Of a stretch of DNA of 39,349 nt, positions 8,085-17,923 are shown piece after piece. Location of the stretch: the NCBI GenBank assembly GCA_945787125.1, contig CALZHW010000016.1, positions 1 through 39,349 on the forward strand. The letters run 5' to 3'. Both the position numbers and the translations under genes were made by a program. Origin of the DNA: an uncultured Ectothiorhodospiraceae bacterium (GTDB lineage: Bacteria > Pseudomonadota > Gammaproteobacteria > S012-40). The notes under the pieces are model-generated. The model was not told the origin of the DNA. It worked only from the letters and a program-made list of their open reading frames with translations, and searched no databases. The stretch's first letter is position 1, and each line of letters starts with the position of its first letter.

Positions 8085-9590
8085 TTACTGTTTTCTCAAA
8101 CGAGGATCAAATGCATCACGCACCGCATCTGAAAATAAATTTGCTGCCAGAACAAGCGCAAACATAAAAATAAAGGCGGCCAACAATGACCACCAAACGA
8201 TGGGATCACGTGCCATTTCAAGCCGTGCACCATTAATCATATTTCCCCAGCTATGCATGGTGGGATCCACCCCAACGCCAATATAGGACAACACGGCTTC
8301 AGCCAGAACTAGCCCACTAAAATCTAGCACCACAGCGATCAAAATTATATGCATGACATTCGGTTGGATATGGCGCCAAATTATTTTAAAATTGCTGACT
8401 CCAAAGGCTTGCGAGGCTTGCACGAAGTCAACAGTCCTAATTTTGAGCGCCTCTCCACGCAACAAACGGCACAATCCCGTCCAACTGGTAATGCCCAATA
8501 TCACGCAGAGGAAAAACAGACGCGCGTCTGCGCGCTCTGCATCTGATTCAAACATCTGCGGATTATTCGCCATGTAGACTTGAATCATCAGCACGGATGC
8601 TGCAATTAACAATATACCGGGGATAGAATTCAAGGTCGTGTATAGGTACTGAATGACATCATCCATCCAGCCTCTAAAATAACCGGCCATAATGCCTAAT
8701 AAGACCGCAAATGGTAACATAATAAGGGTGGATAATGTACCAATCACCAGCCCGGTACGTATACTTTTAAGACTTTGAAAAAGTACATCCTGCCCAACTT
8801 TATCTGTCCCGAGAATATGGTATTTTGGACCAAGGATAATCATGAGCCCAAGCAGCAGACACATGAAACCAACAGTCGCTAGGATCAAACGCCATGGTAC
8901 GAGACTGCTGCCGGAAAGTATCATTTTCGCTATTGCGCTGACATTGGCTTGCTTTTGCATTGCCAGAATAAAAAGAACCATTAACACTATTGCAGACCAA
9001 ATTATCAGCCCAACTAAAACACCCAGCACACTATTCATCGCAATATCAGAATATTTATCTGTCCGCGGATTTTCTAAATGTGCGCCACCATATTCTAATC
9101 GTGGATAAGTTCTCTCTCGTGAGCCATCAGGTCGTTCGATGGTTTCGGTTGTGTGTAAATGAGTCGCGAATGGCGCAGAATAGGTTTTTTCTTCCTGAAT
9201 TCTAATCGGTGTAACCAGCAGATCCAGCACACTCAAGACTTCTCCTTCGTGAACAGTCTTTTGCTCTGCCGTAGCATTTTCAACAACCAGTGGCAAACGA
9301 AAATGCACCGAGTCCAGCAAACCGATTAAAACATAAACCAGCAGCACCACCAAAGATAACATACCGAGTTTGTGCTGCACTATTTGTCGCCAGGGATCAC
9401 GCAAATGCTCACGACTAGAGGAGATCAGTGCAAAAACGCAAATTGTCAGAACAAGTATGTAGACCAGCACATCAGTCCAGAGAAAAACCGACTGGGCACC
9501 ACTGGCAAAAATTCCAATTGCCCATATGACAACCAATGCAATTGGCAAGGAAGAAATCAGCGGATGTCGCAATAATAGTTTCACACTCAT
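8085..9590 (-). CDS. ABC importer permease, YejE/DppC type with N-terminal extension
   Basis: A 501-residue inner-membrane permease. The C-terminal half is a standard DppC/YejE transmembrane domain, with the coupling-helix segment near RGEALKIRTVDFVQASQAFGVSNFKIIWRHIQPN. The N-terminal half is an added region: three hydrophobic segments within about residues 12-95, a polar stretch of about 90 residues (VENATAEQK to MNSVLG) and two further membrane segments before the transport domain. Ordinary members are about 300-340 residues. The gene overlaps the upstream permease gene by 4 bases and is followed 13 bases later by the ATPase gene. The extension may contact the binding protein, which has an extra membrane anchor in this system. 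Confidence 0.9.
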   Translation of the reverse strand: MSVKLLLRHPLISSLPIALVVIWAIGIFASGAQSVFLWTDVLVYILVLTICVFALISSSREHLRDPWRQIVQHKLGMLSLVVLLVYVLIGLLDSVHFRLPLVVENATAEQKTVHEGEVLSVLDLLVTPIRIQEEKTYSAPFATHLHTTETIERPDGSRERTYPRLEYGGAHLENPRTDKYSDIAMNSVLGVLVGLIIWSAIVLMVLFILAMQKQANVSAIAKMILSGSSLVPWRLILATVGFMCLLLGLMIILGPKYHILGTDKVGQDVLFQSLKSIRTGLVIGTLSTLIMLPFAVLLGIMAGYFRGWMDDVIQYLYTTLNSIPGILLIAASVLMIQVYMANNPQMFESDAERADARLFFLCVILGITSWTGLCRLLRGEALKIRTVDFVQASQAFGVSNFKIIWRHIQPNVMHIILIAVVLDFSGLVLAEAVLSYIGVGVDPTMHSWGNMINGARLEMARDPIVWWSLLAAFIFMFALVLAANLFSDAVRDAFDPRLRKQ

Positions 9591-10561
9591 TGCAGACGTA
9601 TCCTCGGATCAACTATGGTGTAGGAAATATCCGTGAGTATCAAGCCGACGATATAAAGCACGGAACCCAGAAAGACCATTGAACGCACAATCGCAAAGTC
9701 CTGGCTGCCAATTGCATCAATTGTATAACTACCTAAACCCGGAATACCAAAAAAAGACTCCAATATCAGGCTACCCATAAATAGCAGCGGTAATACAACT
9801 ACGGCGCCGGTCAAGATGGGGATCATGCCGTTCTTTAATACATGTTTGAACAGCACTAGACTTTCAGGCAATCCTTTCGCGCGCGCAGTTCTGACATAAT
9901 CTTTTTCAATTTCTTCTAGAAAAATCGTTCGATACCATCGAGTACCCGTGCCGATGCCAGACACCACACCAATCAGTACCGGCAACACCGCAAATTTAAA
10001 GGTATTCGCCATATCAAACCCCGATATTGGTACAAGATGTAATACTTTTCCGATTAGAAATTGTCCTCCAATAATATAAAACATGCCTGAAATCGACATC
10101 AGCACCACACAAAGCACCACGCCCCAGACATCAATGTATGACGAGCGAAAAAAAGCCACAATTAACGCAAAAGTTATATTGCTTAACAATCCGATAACAA
10201 ATATTGGGATTGCAAGTATCAAACTCGGCCACATACGCTGGGAAATATCGTAACCGATATCACGCCCGGCATCTGAGCGGCCAAATTCAAAGGCAAACAA
10301 ATTAACACTATTTTGATAAAATATCGTATCGGTCACTTTTTCCAGGCCGGCCGCTTCAGCATTAAATGCCAGCGGTTTATTGTAACCCCGCTCATCCTTC
10401 CACTGTTCAACCGATTCTGGTGTTACATGCTTCACCCCAAGATGCATGCGCGCCATATCATCCGGTGTATTGACCACAAAAAATAACAAGAAGGTAATCA
10501 AATTTACGCCGATTAATATCGGTATCGCATAAAAAACTCGGCGTAGAATATAATTTAGCAC
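9587..10561 (-). CDS. ABC importer permease, YejB/DppB type
   Basis: A 324-residue inner-membrane permease. The N-terminus (LNYILRRVFYAIPILIGVNLITFLLFFVV) is the usual DppB/YejB first membrane helix, followed by a periplasmic loop (residues about 35-105). The remaining helices carry the coupling motif around EEIEKDYVRTARAKGLPESLVLFKHVLKNGMIPI. It pairs with the YejE-type permease to form the channel. There are 3 bases between the upstream binding-protein gene's stop and this start, so translation is probably coupled. Length is ordinary for the family. Confidence 0.93.
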   Translation of the reverse strand: MLNYILRRVFYAIPILIGVNLITFLLFFVVNTPDDMARMHLGVKHVTPESVEQWKDERGYNKPLAFNAEAAGLEKVTDTIFYQNSVNLFAFEFGRSDAGRDIGYDISQRMWPSLILAIPIFVIGLLSNITFALIVAFFRSSYIDVWGVVLCVVLMSISGMFYIIGGQFLIGKVLHLVPISGFDMANTFKFAVLPVLIGVVSGIGTGTRWYRTIFLEEIEKDYVRTARAKGLPESLVLFKHVLKNGMIPILTGAVVVLPLLFMGSLILESFFGIPGLGSYTIDAIGSQDFAIVRSMVFLGSVLYIVGLILTDISYTIVDPRIRLQ

Positions 10562-10564
10562 GGA

Positions 10565-12766
10565 TTAATTTCCCACTGTGGTTTTTGTCTTGAGCGCGAT
10601 ATGCTCACGGTGTCGATAGGTTAGTACTGCCGGGATAATACTCAATAATAGAATTACTGCAACAAGCAGCACTGGCCAATATATCGGCTGATTCCAGGTC
10701 GCACGTGCTTGCTGCCGGATGATAGGCTCAATGCGTTTATATTGCAGGGTATTGTGTGACATCAAATTAGGTTTCGCATTGTAAAACCACTCATGATAGA
10801 GCCCAAACTGCTTGGGATAATAACCAAACAGCCAAGGGGAGTCATGGCGCACCATTTCTAACATTTCATCAATCACTACTTGTCGACTTGCACCATTTGG
10901 AATATTTTTCATTCGATCAAATAAGCGATCAAATTCTACGTTTTTATAGTTCGCAGCATTTTCTCCATTAACATCCATTTTGCTATTGGCACCATACAGT
11001 AAAAATAAGAAATTCTCGGGATCAGGATAGTCCGCATTCCACCCCCAGGAAAATATTTGTGCGGTGCCTTTATGCATTTTATCTTGAAAGCGATTGTAGT
11101 CAGTATTGCGCACCGTTAATTGAATATCCAGTTTTTTAAATTGTTTGCGATACCAATTAAACACTGATTTCGCATCAGGTCCTGAACCCGTCGTATCATA
11201 ATATAGGGTTAGCGGTTTTCCTGAAATTTGATCAATACCATTTTTATACTGTGCTTCGGCAAGCAATTGTTTGGCAAATTCAATGCTCTTACGCTGTGGT
11301 TTTCCACCGAGCCAATCGTAAACATACGGATTGATGCCGGCCTCACCTTCAATGTGACCAAAAATACCTGGTGGTATAGGGCTTTGCGCTGGCAGCCCGC
11401 GACCGTTGGCGAATATGCTAATGTATTCTTCATAATCCACCGCAATGGCAATCGCCTGGCGTAATTTGCGCGCACGCTCGCTGTCGCCACCAACAACGGC
11501 ATCACGCATGTTAAAGCCCATGTAATAGACGCTAGCGGCAATGGAAGTGGATAATCGAATATTTTTTTCCAGCATTTCATCTGATAATCGTACGTCGCCG
11601 CCACCGGAAAAAGTAATTGCCTGATCAAAACTTTCAGAGCTCACACCAGAGGTATCATAATAACCTTGCAGAAATTTGTTCCAGTAAGGTATGTTTTCCT
11701 TTTCCAGGTTATAAATCGCCTTATCGATGAATGGCATTTCTTTGCCCGCATCAGCTAATAAACCCAACTCCGCATCACCTACATCACCTTCTGATGGGTA
11801 TTCCGCTGAACGGTAATTCGGGTTTTTTTCCATCACCATTTCTTTGTTGGGATTATTGACCGTCAACATATAAGCGCCCGTCCCCACTGGATACCAATTG
11901 AGTACAATATTTTTTTCTATAAGCCCCGGCTGTGAATAAAAGCGCACAGCCTCTTCCGGCATAGGCGCGAAAAATGGCATAGATAACCAATAAACCAGCT
12001 GCGGGTAAAGTCCATTGATTTTTAATTCAAAGGTATAACGATCCAGCACTTTCGCGCCGGCTAAATCGTATTGATTCAAATCGATAAAGGGCTGCTCAAT
12101 ACCTTTGGCCTTTAAGGCGTCTTCCTCTTGTTTGAGCGCTTTTGCTAAACTCGTCAAACTATCAATATATTTTGCCATAATGCCCATTATCGGCGAATGC
12201 AATGACGGTTGTGCGATCCGCTTTATTTGATAAACATAATCAGCTGCTGTCAATTCACGAAACCCTTGCTTAGAGAAATCTTGCAAGGTGTGAATGTTCT
12301 CTAGTTCGTCTGGCGTTAAATTATGGTAAATAAACTCGCCATTTTCGTTGCGGGCAAACGCGGGATGTGGCTGAAACTGAATGCCAGGCTGAATGTTTAT
12401 CGTATAAGTGCTATACGCCACATCATCGACATTTGCATTTTCATCAAGCTCTTCACTGGCGGCGTTAAACAATCGTTGCTTGGGCACATTGGTGGCTGTT
12501 AGTGGTATTAGTTCATAAGGCCGTTTGAGATAATGATACTGCAGTGGCGGTTCATAAATCTGGCCGATGAAATTATATTCATTGGAACTGTAGGACCGAA
12601 CTGGATCAAGGTGCTTCGGACGCTCACTAAAAGAAGAGTACAAAATGTTCTTGCTGCCATCCTCTGTAGGATATGGATCATTCCACACACCATCGCCACA
12701 GGCTGTTAGTGCGCCAGCAAACAGCAGATAGATAAAACCACAGTTCATTTTTTGTAAAAGAGACAT
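10565..12766 (-). CDS. family 5 solute-binding lipoprotein with C-terminal membrane anchor
   Basis: A 733-residue extracellular solute-binding protein (SBP family 5: peptides, nickel, oligosaccharides). The N-terminus is a lipoprotein signal with lipobox LTAC and Cys23. The body shows family hallmarks: the SSFSERPKHLDPVRSYSSNEYNFIGQIYEPPL opening, the ..LRQAIAIAVDYEEYI.. segment, and FSWGWNADYPDPENFLFLLYG. The unusual part is the end: residues about 700-722 (WPVLLVAVILLLSIIPAVL) form a hydrophobic helix followed by a basic tail (TYRHREHIALKTK), so the protein appears tethered to the membrane at both ends. It is the first gene of the four-gene importer operon. The real substrate cannot be told from sequence. 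Confidence 0.9.
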   Translation of the reverse strand: MSLLQKMNCGFIYLLFAGALTACGDGVWNDPYPTEDGSKNILYSSFSERPKHLDPVRSYSSNEYNFIGQIYEPPLQYHYLKRPYELIPLTATNVPKQRLFNAASEELDENANVDDVAYSTYTINIQPGIQFQPHPAFARNENGEFIYHNLTPDELENIHTLQDFSKQGFRELTAADYVYQIKRIAQPSLHSPIMGIMAKYIDSLTSLAKALKQEEDALKAKGIEQPFIDLNQYDLAGAKVLDRYTFELKINGLYPQLVYWLSMPFFAPMPEEAVRFYSQPGLIEKNIVLNWYPVGTGAYMLTVNNPNKEMVMEKNPNYRSAEYPSEGDVGDAELGLLADAGKEMPFIDKAIYNLEKENIPYWNKFLQGYYDTSGVSSESFDQAITFSGGGDVRLSDEMLEKNIRLSTSIAASVYYMGFNMRDAVVGGDSERARKLRQAIAIAVDYEEYISIFANGRGLPAQSPIPPGIFGHIEGEAGINPYVYDWLGGKPQRKSIEFAKQLLAEAQYKNGIDQISGKPLTLYYDTTGSGPDAKSVFNWYRKQFKKLDIQLTVRNTDYNRFQDKMHKGTAQIFSWGWNADYPDPENFLFLLYGANSKMDVNGENAANYKNVEFDRLFDRMKNIPNGASRQVVIDEMLEMVRHDSPWLFGYYPKQFGLYHEWFYNAKPNLMSHNTLQYKRIEPIIRQQARATWNQPIYWPVLLVAVILLLSIIPAVLTYRHREHIALKTKTTVGN

Positions 12767-13030
12767 TTTAATCGTTCAATTGCCCAAAGCATTTTAAGAC
12801 TCTAATCATGCCACGTAAGTTTCCTTTTATCCATGCCCTTTTATTCATGCTAAGTGTTTGCAAATATTCACAATATTTAAACTCATTACAAATCTCTAGC
12901 AAAAGTAACGCCGGTTTCACCAGTCACCCACTTTTCCAAAAAACACGTTATACTTACGGCATTAATAACAGCCGGTCAATCAGATCGCAAATATCAACTA
13001 GCAAAAAACTAAATATAAAGAGGCAACACC

Positions 13031-13813
13031 ATGGGATTTCTTACAGGAAAACGTGCATTAATTGTCGGATTGGCCAGTAATCGTTCAATTGCATGGGGGA
13101 TCGCGCAAGCTCTGCACCGCGAAGGCGCTGAACTCGCGTTTTCCTATCAAACAGAAAAACTACTCTCTCGTGTCGAAAAAATGGCTAACGAACTTGATTC
13201 TAATTTAATCATGCCTTGCGATGTAAGCAGTGATCAAGAAATTGACGGCATATTTGATTACCTCGGCAAGCACTGGGATAAAGTCGATATCATCATCCAC
13301 TCAGTCGGCTTCGCTCCAAAAGAGCAACTAACAGGCAACTTTGTCGACATGACCACCCGCGAAGGTTTTAATATCGCCCATGACATCAGCTCTTACAGTT
13401 TTACTGCCTTAGCAAAAGCTGGACGCGAAATGATGAAAGGCACAAACGGTGCGTTATTAACGCTCAGTTATTTAGGTGCAGAACGCGCTATGCCCAACTA
13501 CAACGTGATGGGATTAGCTAAAGCCAGCCTGGAAGCGAATGTACGTTACATGGCACAAGCACTAGGCCCTGAAGGAATTCGCGTCAACTGCGTTTCTGCC
13601 GGCCCGATTAAAACTTTAGCGGCGGCTGGCATTGGTGATTTTCGTACAATGTTACGCCAAGTTGAAGAAAACGCTCCGCTACGTAAAAACGTTACGATTG
13701 ATGAAGTCGGTAATACATCTGCCTTTTTATGCTCTGATCTGGCGTCCGGCATTACCGGGCAAATCATTTATGTGGATTCAGGTTACAACATTATCGGCAT
13801 GCCCAATCTTTAA
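13031..13813 (+). CDS. fabI: enoyl-[acyl-carrier-protein] reductase (NADH)
   Basis: A 260-residue cytoplasmic short-chain dehydrogenase-type enzyme that catalyses the last step of each fatty-acid elongation cycle. The N-terminal [19 protein letters not shown] nucleotide site has the FabI-specific spacing. Tyr147, Tyr157 and Lys164 ([21 protein letters not shown]) correspond to Tyr146, Tyr156 and Lys163 of E. coli Fab[18 protein letters not shown] is the cofactor/substrate loop and the length is typical. ATG 13031 has AGAGG eight bases upstream. It is transcribed alone, convergent with the cytochrome operon. A TATACT at 12949-12954 could be its -10, but no good -35 is present. Confidence 0.97.
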   Translation: MGFLTGKRALIVGLASNRSIAWGIAQALHREGAELAFSYQTEKLLSRVEKMANELDSNLIMPCDVSSDQEIDGIFDYLGKHWDKVDIIIHSVGFAPKEQLTGNFVDMTTREGFNIAHDISSYSFTALAKAGREMMKGTNGALLTLSYLGAERAMPNYNVMGLAKASLEANVRYMAQALGPEGIRVNCVSAGPIKTLAAAGIGDFRTMLRQVEENAPLRKNVTIDEVGNTSAFLCSDLASGITGQIIYVDSGYNIIGMPNL

Positions 13814-13912
13814 ATAAGATATAAACTGATTTGCTCATGCTTGTTATTTAAAGGCGCCTCTGTTGTAACGCTTATAGTGCCTTTGATGCGGATGAACACA
13901 ATGATATCCTGA

Positions 13913-13931
13913 GCAGTTAATTTCTAACTGC
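13913..13931. terminator. weak hairpin between convergent genes
   Basis: GCAGTT (13913-13918) and GCAGTT's complement AACTGC (13926-13931) flank a 7-base AT-rich loop in the gap between fabI and the di-haem cytochrome gene. There is no proper T-run, so it would be a poor intrinsic terminator; listed because no better one is visible in this gap. Confidence 0.25.
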
Positions 13932-13947
13932 CCAAGATTGCACGAGA

Positions 13948-14598
13948 TTAGTTTGTTACGATAGTTCGCAAAAAAGCGACCACATCCTGGATTTCCTGCT
14001 CGGATAACTGCTGTTCCCAAATAGGCATTACTCCAGAACGCCCCATAGCTTCACCACCGAGAGTGATAATCAGAGTTTTGTATTCATCATTTTTATCACT
14101 TTTAGTCAGATTAGCGGGAGGTGGATCGTAAAGCACCGATGCACGACCTTTACCGTCACCTTTGACACCGTGGCAAAGAATACAATTCGTTTTAAAGACA
14201 GCTTCACCACGTTTTACAGGATCAGTTACGCCGTTTAGATAAGCCACTACATCATTAATCTGTTCATCGGTTAGCTCATCACCCCAAGGAGGCATCAGGT
14301 GAGATTTTTCCACCGCTACGCCACCACCACGTACGACTTTTTCATAATAGTCATCCGTATTATCACCAATAGCCAGACTGCCAATACCATGTATTTTAGT
14401 TGCTCGTGCCTGGCCGTCGCCACGTTCTCCATGACATAGAACACAGTAATGTTTAAATACAATACTGCCGCGAAACTCAGGTTTCGACATAGTACTTTTG
14501 ATTACTGAACGAGAATCACGTGCCTCAGCGTTGTTATCCGGAATGATTATATTTGCGGTAAATACCAGAGTGAAAACGAGAAGTGCTCGATTAAGCAT
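13948..14598 (-). CDS. periplasmic di-haem cytochrome c
   Basis: A 216-residue exported protein with a signal peptide (residues 1-26, cleavage near NAEA-RD). It has two class I cytochrome c domains, each with a CxxCH site (C52-C55-H56 and C139-C142-H143) and a likely axial Met further on (M102 in LMPPW, M191 in VMPIW). The two halves resemble each other, as in cytochrome c4-type duplications. Its ATG overlaps the stop of the cupredoxin gene, so the two are translationally coupled. It probably shuttles electrons between the cupredoxin, the MauG-like protein and the respiratory chain; the direction is not evident. Confidence 0.92.
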   Translation of the reverse strand: MLNRALLVFTLVFTANIIIPDNNAEARDSRSVIKSTMSKPEFRGSIVFKHYCVLCHGERGDGQARATKIHGIGSLAIGDNTDDYYEKVVRGGGVAVEKSHLMPPWGDELTDEQINDVVAYLNGVTDPVKRGEAVFKTNCILCHGVKGDGKGRASVLYDPPPANLTKSDKNDEYKTLIITLGGEAMGRSGVMPIWEQQLSEQEIQDVVAFLRTIVTN

Positions 14599-14939
14599 TA
14601 TTTAACCTCAACTTCCATGAACATTTGGGGATGAATTGCACATTCTACTTCTGCAATGCCTGGCTTATCAAAAACGACCGACTTTGACTCCCCTTTGGGA
14701 TATGATCCCAGATCAAATGTCTTGAGATCTGATAGAGAAAAAATATTATGAAACCACGGATCTTGATTTTTGAAATGAATCGTATCACCGACATTAACCG
14801 TCATTTTCTCCACCAATACACCATCTTTTACAAATTGCTTTTCAAGTTGACCCACAGTATGTTCCGCAGCATTAATTCCAAGAGAAATGCTAACCAGCAG
14901 ACTTGCGATGGTCAGTTTAATATAATTGCCAATAAACAT
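14598..14939 (-). CDS. small periplasmic cupredoxin (plastocyanin-like)
   Basis: A 113-residue exported protein with a signal peptide ending near INAA-EH. The type 1 copper ligands can be read directly: His64 (WFHNIF) and the C-terminal set Cys100, His103, Met106 (ECAIHPQM). The mature protein is about 88 residues, typical for plastocyanin/amicyanin-like carriers and for small proteins often labelled methylamine-utilisation cupredoxin. It lies between the MauG-like and di-haem cytochrome genes, 18 bases after the former. It is probably a one-electron carrier for the MauG-like enzyme. No methylamine dehydrogenase genes are present. Confidence 0.9.
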   Translation of the reverse strand: MFIGNYIKLTIASLLVSISLGINAAEHTVGQLEKQFVKDGVLVEKMTVNVGDTIHFKNQDPWFHNIFSLSDLKTFDLGSYPKGESKSVVFDKPGIAEVECAIHPQMFMEVEVK

Positions 14940-14957
14940 GTTTTATCTCCTTACAGA

Positions 14958-16007
14958 TTAATGATTAGTTGGTAATACAGGCACAGTGATAGGTCGAGTA
15001 TCACCCGTTAACGATAGTAAGAAATCCAACAGGTCCATTTTTTCTTTTTTCGTTAATTTAAGTGGTTTAATATTTGGGTCGAGATTGCCCAAGTTTTCCA
15101 CTCCACCAGAATTGTAATGCTCGATAACCTGTTCAAGTGTGTCAAATTCACCGTTATGCATGTATGGCGCGGTAAGCGCAACATCTCGCAAAGTTGGTGT
15201 CTTAAACGCACCTTTTAATACTTTAACGGGTTTAATTTTGTAACGACCCTCATCTTTATTACCAGGCAATCCAATGTTATGAAATCCATTGTCGACAAAA
15301 TTAAAACCACTGTGGCAAACCACGCAACGAGCTTTGCCCCTAAAAACATCAAAGCCTCGGATAGCAGATTTACTCATAGTAGAAGGTGAGCCTTTTAGCC
15401 AACGATCAAAGGCAGAATCTGTGGACACAATAGATCGTTCAAAACTAGAAATCGCCTTTGCAATGGCTGCTTTGCTTACACCATCTTGAGGATAAGCTTC
15501 ATTAAAAAGTTTGACATACTCTGGGACTGCTTTTAGCTCCACGATCAACTCATCGAGATCCTGATCCATTTCAACTTTCGATTCGATAGGCCCAAGGGCT
15601 TGCTCTTCCATGGTTTTTGCTCTGCCGTCCCAAAACTGACGAATTAAATAAGCGGTATTTAAAATGGTAGGAGTCGATCTCTCCAAAACTTCCATATTTA
15701 CCCCAATCGCAGTTTTTAAGCCATCAGACCAACCAAGTGCTGGATTATGACAAGTAGCACAACTGATCCAATTTGAGCCAGATAAGCGTGGATCAAAAAA
15801 TAATTTTTTACCTAACTCAACCCGCTCTGGTGTCATACGGTTATAACTGGGCTGCGGAATAATATCTGAACGCAGGAATACGCCTATAGTGCCTTCATCC
15901 GGGCTACTAGCCGCTAGTATTGGATTTGCCGAGACTATCAGCAATAAAACAATAATGAATAACCAAATTCGATTCTTATTTGGCTTGGGTTTATCATTGA
16001 AAAACAT
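14958..16007 (-). CDS. di-haem cytochrome c peroxidase/MauG family protein
   Basis: A 349-residue exported protein. Residues 13-33 form an uncleaved-anchor-like or signal segment (IWLFIIVLLLIVSANPILAASS). Haem sites are CATCH (83-87) and CVVCH (228-232). The family motifs MEEQALGPI and PYMHNGEF (M283, H284) are present. CcpA-type enzymes reduce H2O2 in the periplasm with electrons from cytochromes or cupredoxins; MauG-type relatives instead oxidise protein side chains. Nothing visible decides between the two. It is the first gene of a peroxidase-cupredoxin-cytochrome operon and lies 109 bases downstream of a chemoreceptor gene on the same strand. Confidence 0.92.
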   Translation of the reverse strand: MFFNDKPKPNKNRIWLFIIVLLLIVSANPILAASSPDEGTIGVFLRSDIIPQPSYNRMTPERVELGKKLFFDPRLSGSNWISCATCHNPALGWSDGLKTAIGVNMEVLERSTPTILNTAYLIRQFWDGRAKTMEEQALGPIESKVEMDQDLDELIVELKAVPEYVKLFNEAYPQDGVSKAAIAKAISSFERSIVSTDSAFDRWLKGSPSTMSKSAIRGFDVFRGKARCVVCHSGFNFVDNGFHNIGLPGNKDEGRYKIKPVKVLKGAFKTPTLRDVALTAPYMHNGEFDTLEQVIEHYNSGGVENLGNLDPNIKPLKLTKKEKMDLLDFLLSLTGDTRPITVPVLPTNH

Positions 16008-16116
16008 CTTTATTTCCTCTGGTTGAGTGAGAAATCTCTTTGAAAAATCAGGAGATTTACTGACGGCTAAGCTATCAAATTTATGTTGATGTATGCGTGT
16101 TATGAGCCAGAACTAA

Positions 16117-17760
16117 TTACAATTTAAATCTAACGATTACCTCGTTAAGATTATCTGCGGCGTTTTTTAGATTTTCTGCTAAGCTCTGCAAAAGTTCAGT
16201 TTGCTTATTGGTGGACTCGCTTGAAAAGACCAGGGCGTCAACCGATTGATTTATATTTTCCACAGTGTTTTTTTGCTGACTCATCATGCTCATTACTTCC
16301 TGCATCGTGCTCTGCATGTAGGTCGCTTTACTACCATTTTCCACTGTGATGTCAGAAACTTCACGCAAACTGACGATATTTTCACGAGAATTCACGACAG
16401 TGGTTTGTAGCATATCGACTGCTTTAGCCACATTAGAGGAAACTTTATCGATAAGCCCAGAGATTTCCGCAGTGGCACTGTCTGTCCTAGTGGCTAATAC
16501 TCGTACTTCATCTGCAACCACGGCGAAACCTCGACCCTGCTCACCCGCACGTGCTGCTTCAATTGCTGCATTGAGCGCCAGCAAATTGGTTTGTTCAGAA
16601 ATACCACGAATGGTACCTGTAATTGAGGTTATCATTTCAGCGGTATTTGAAAGCTCCTGAGTCACTTGTGCGGTGTGCTCAATAGTACGCTGAAACTCTT
16701 CAAAACTGCTTGTAGTCTGCGCCAGCTTGATGGAGGCACTTTCAGCTGTGCTTGCTGTCTCCAGAGCTTTATGTGAAGCTTCTTCCAACTGCTTCATAGC
16801 GGAATAAGTCGTATCATTCACTGCATCAGCATCTGACTTTATGCGATAAATATTCACATGCAAGTCATTGGTGTCTTTGCGAATATTGTCAGCGGTGGAG
16901 CTAACAACATCCGCTTCGGTAGTCAGTGATTTGGAACCGTTAGATATCTTACCAATAATGTCTTGCAAATTATGGACGGTTCGGCAAGTTGTTTTTACCA
17001 TGCGCCCAACTTCATCAGTACCATAGTTTTCGGGGATTTCTACGCGTAAGTCACCCTTAGAAATAGATTCCATGGATTTTTCCAGCATTCTCATAGGTCG
17101 GGTGATAATCCGTGCCGCGTATAAACTAAGAATGATTGCAAGCACAATCAGAGCAATAATAAAAAAACCAAGTACGGTAATTCTTTGCTTAGTGCTATTT
17201 TGATGCGCAGCCAAACTATCGTTCAATGCCATCTGCTGTTCATTAGTAATGGCAAAAATTAATTCCTCAATTTCCATAGTGATTTGTTCAATTTCAGTGG
17301 CTTTCTGTGTCGCTACTGCATCATCATTTTTGCGTGCTGCTTTGATAATCTCCAATTGCATGGGTTTGATATTTTCCCGCAATTCACCAAGTCGGTTTAC
17401 TAAATTATTCCCAGGCAACACTTGTTTAAGGTTGTGGAGAATTTCATCTAAATCTGCTGATGCTTTTATTGCTTGAATGGCGCCCATACGTGTGGCTTTT
17501 TTATCTTGTGCCAATATCAACATGGCCTGATCACGTAACATGGATAAATTAGCTTGACTCACTTGGTTGGCAATCGCTATTTTTACACCCGACTTTTCAA
17601 CTTCTTTCCCAAGAACACTTAATTGGTTAAATATTGTGTAGCCGGAGCCGATACTGAGTAATACTAGGCAAATACTAAAAGAAAGAGTAAGAAACAGAAT
17701 TTTATTACGCCAGCTGATATTATTTAATATTCGTTCAAAAAACATATTGATGCTTGTCAA
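16117..17760 (-). CDS. methyl-accepting chemotaxis protein
   Basis: A 547-residue chemoreceptor. The order is TM1 (residues about 21-45), a helical periplasmic sensor of about 150 residues that looks like a four-helix bundle, TM2 (about 197-217), a HAMP domain ([24 protein letters not shown]) and the cytoplasmic signalling coiled coil. The coil has the conserved hairpin tip [32 protein letters not shown], which contacts CheA/CheW. There is no C-terminal CheR-binding pentapeptide. The start is TTG 17760, with AGG ten bases upstream, or ATG 17745 without one; TTG is preferred weakly. No other chemotaxis genes are nearby. The adjoining redox operon suggests, but does not prove, an electron-acceptor or oxidant stimulus. 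Confidence 0.92.
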   Translation of the reverse strand: MTSINMFFERILNNISWRNKILFLTLSFSICLVLLSIGSGYTIFNQLSVLGKEVEKSGVKIAIANQVSQANLSMLRDQAMLILAQDKKATRMGAIQAIKASADLDEILHNLKQVLPGNNLVNRLGELRENIKPMQLEIIKAARKNDDAVATQKATEIEQITMEIEELIFAITNEQQMALNDSLAAHQNSTKQRITVLGFFIIALIVLAIILSLYAARIITRPMRMLEKSMESISKGDLRVEIPENYGTDEVGRMVKTTCRTVHNLQDIIGKISNGSKSLTTEADVVSSTADNIRKDTNDLHVNIYRIKSDADAVNDTTYSAMKQLEEASHKALETASTAESASIKLAQTTSSFEEFQRTIEHTAQVTQELSNTAEMITSITGTIRGISEQTNLLALNAAIEAARAGEQGRGFAVVADEVRVLATRTDSATAEISGLIDKVSSNVAKAVDMLQTTVVNSRENIVSLREVSDITVENGSKATYMQSTMQEVMSMMSQQKNTVENINQSVDALVFSSESTNKQTELLQSLAENLKNAADNLNEVIVRFKL

Positions 17761-17923
17761 ATCGTGTACGCCTAAACTTAGTTACAAACCTGTAAATGTT
17801 AACGACAATTAATTAGCTGACTTAAATGTTTTCTGCACTAAATTTCGCCTCTGGTTGAAATCTAAAGAAGTAACGATAAGACAATTTCAACCGAAAAAGT
17901 ACACAAATATGATTATGGGAAAA

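Noticed and set aside
6489..9575. several plus-strand frames across the ABC operon
   Set aside because: They mirror the minus-strand ATPase and permease genes, lack start signals, and match no family.
12808..13080. 90-codon plus-strand frame upstream of fabI
   Set aside because: It overlaps the first 50 bases of fabI in another frame, lacks a Shine-Dalgarno site and resembles no family.
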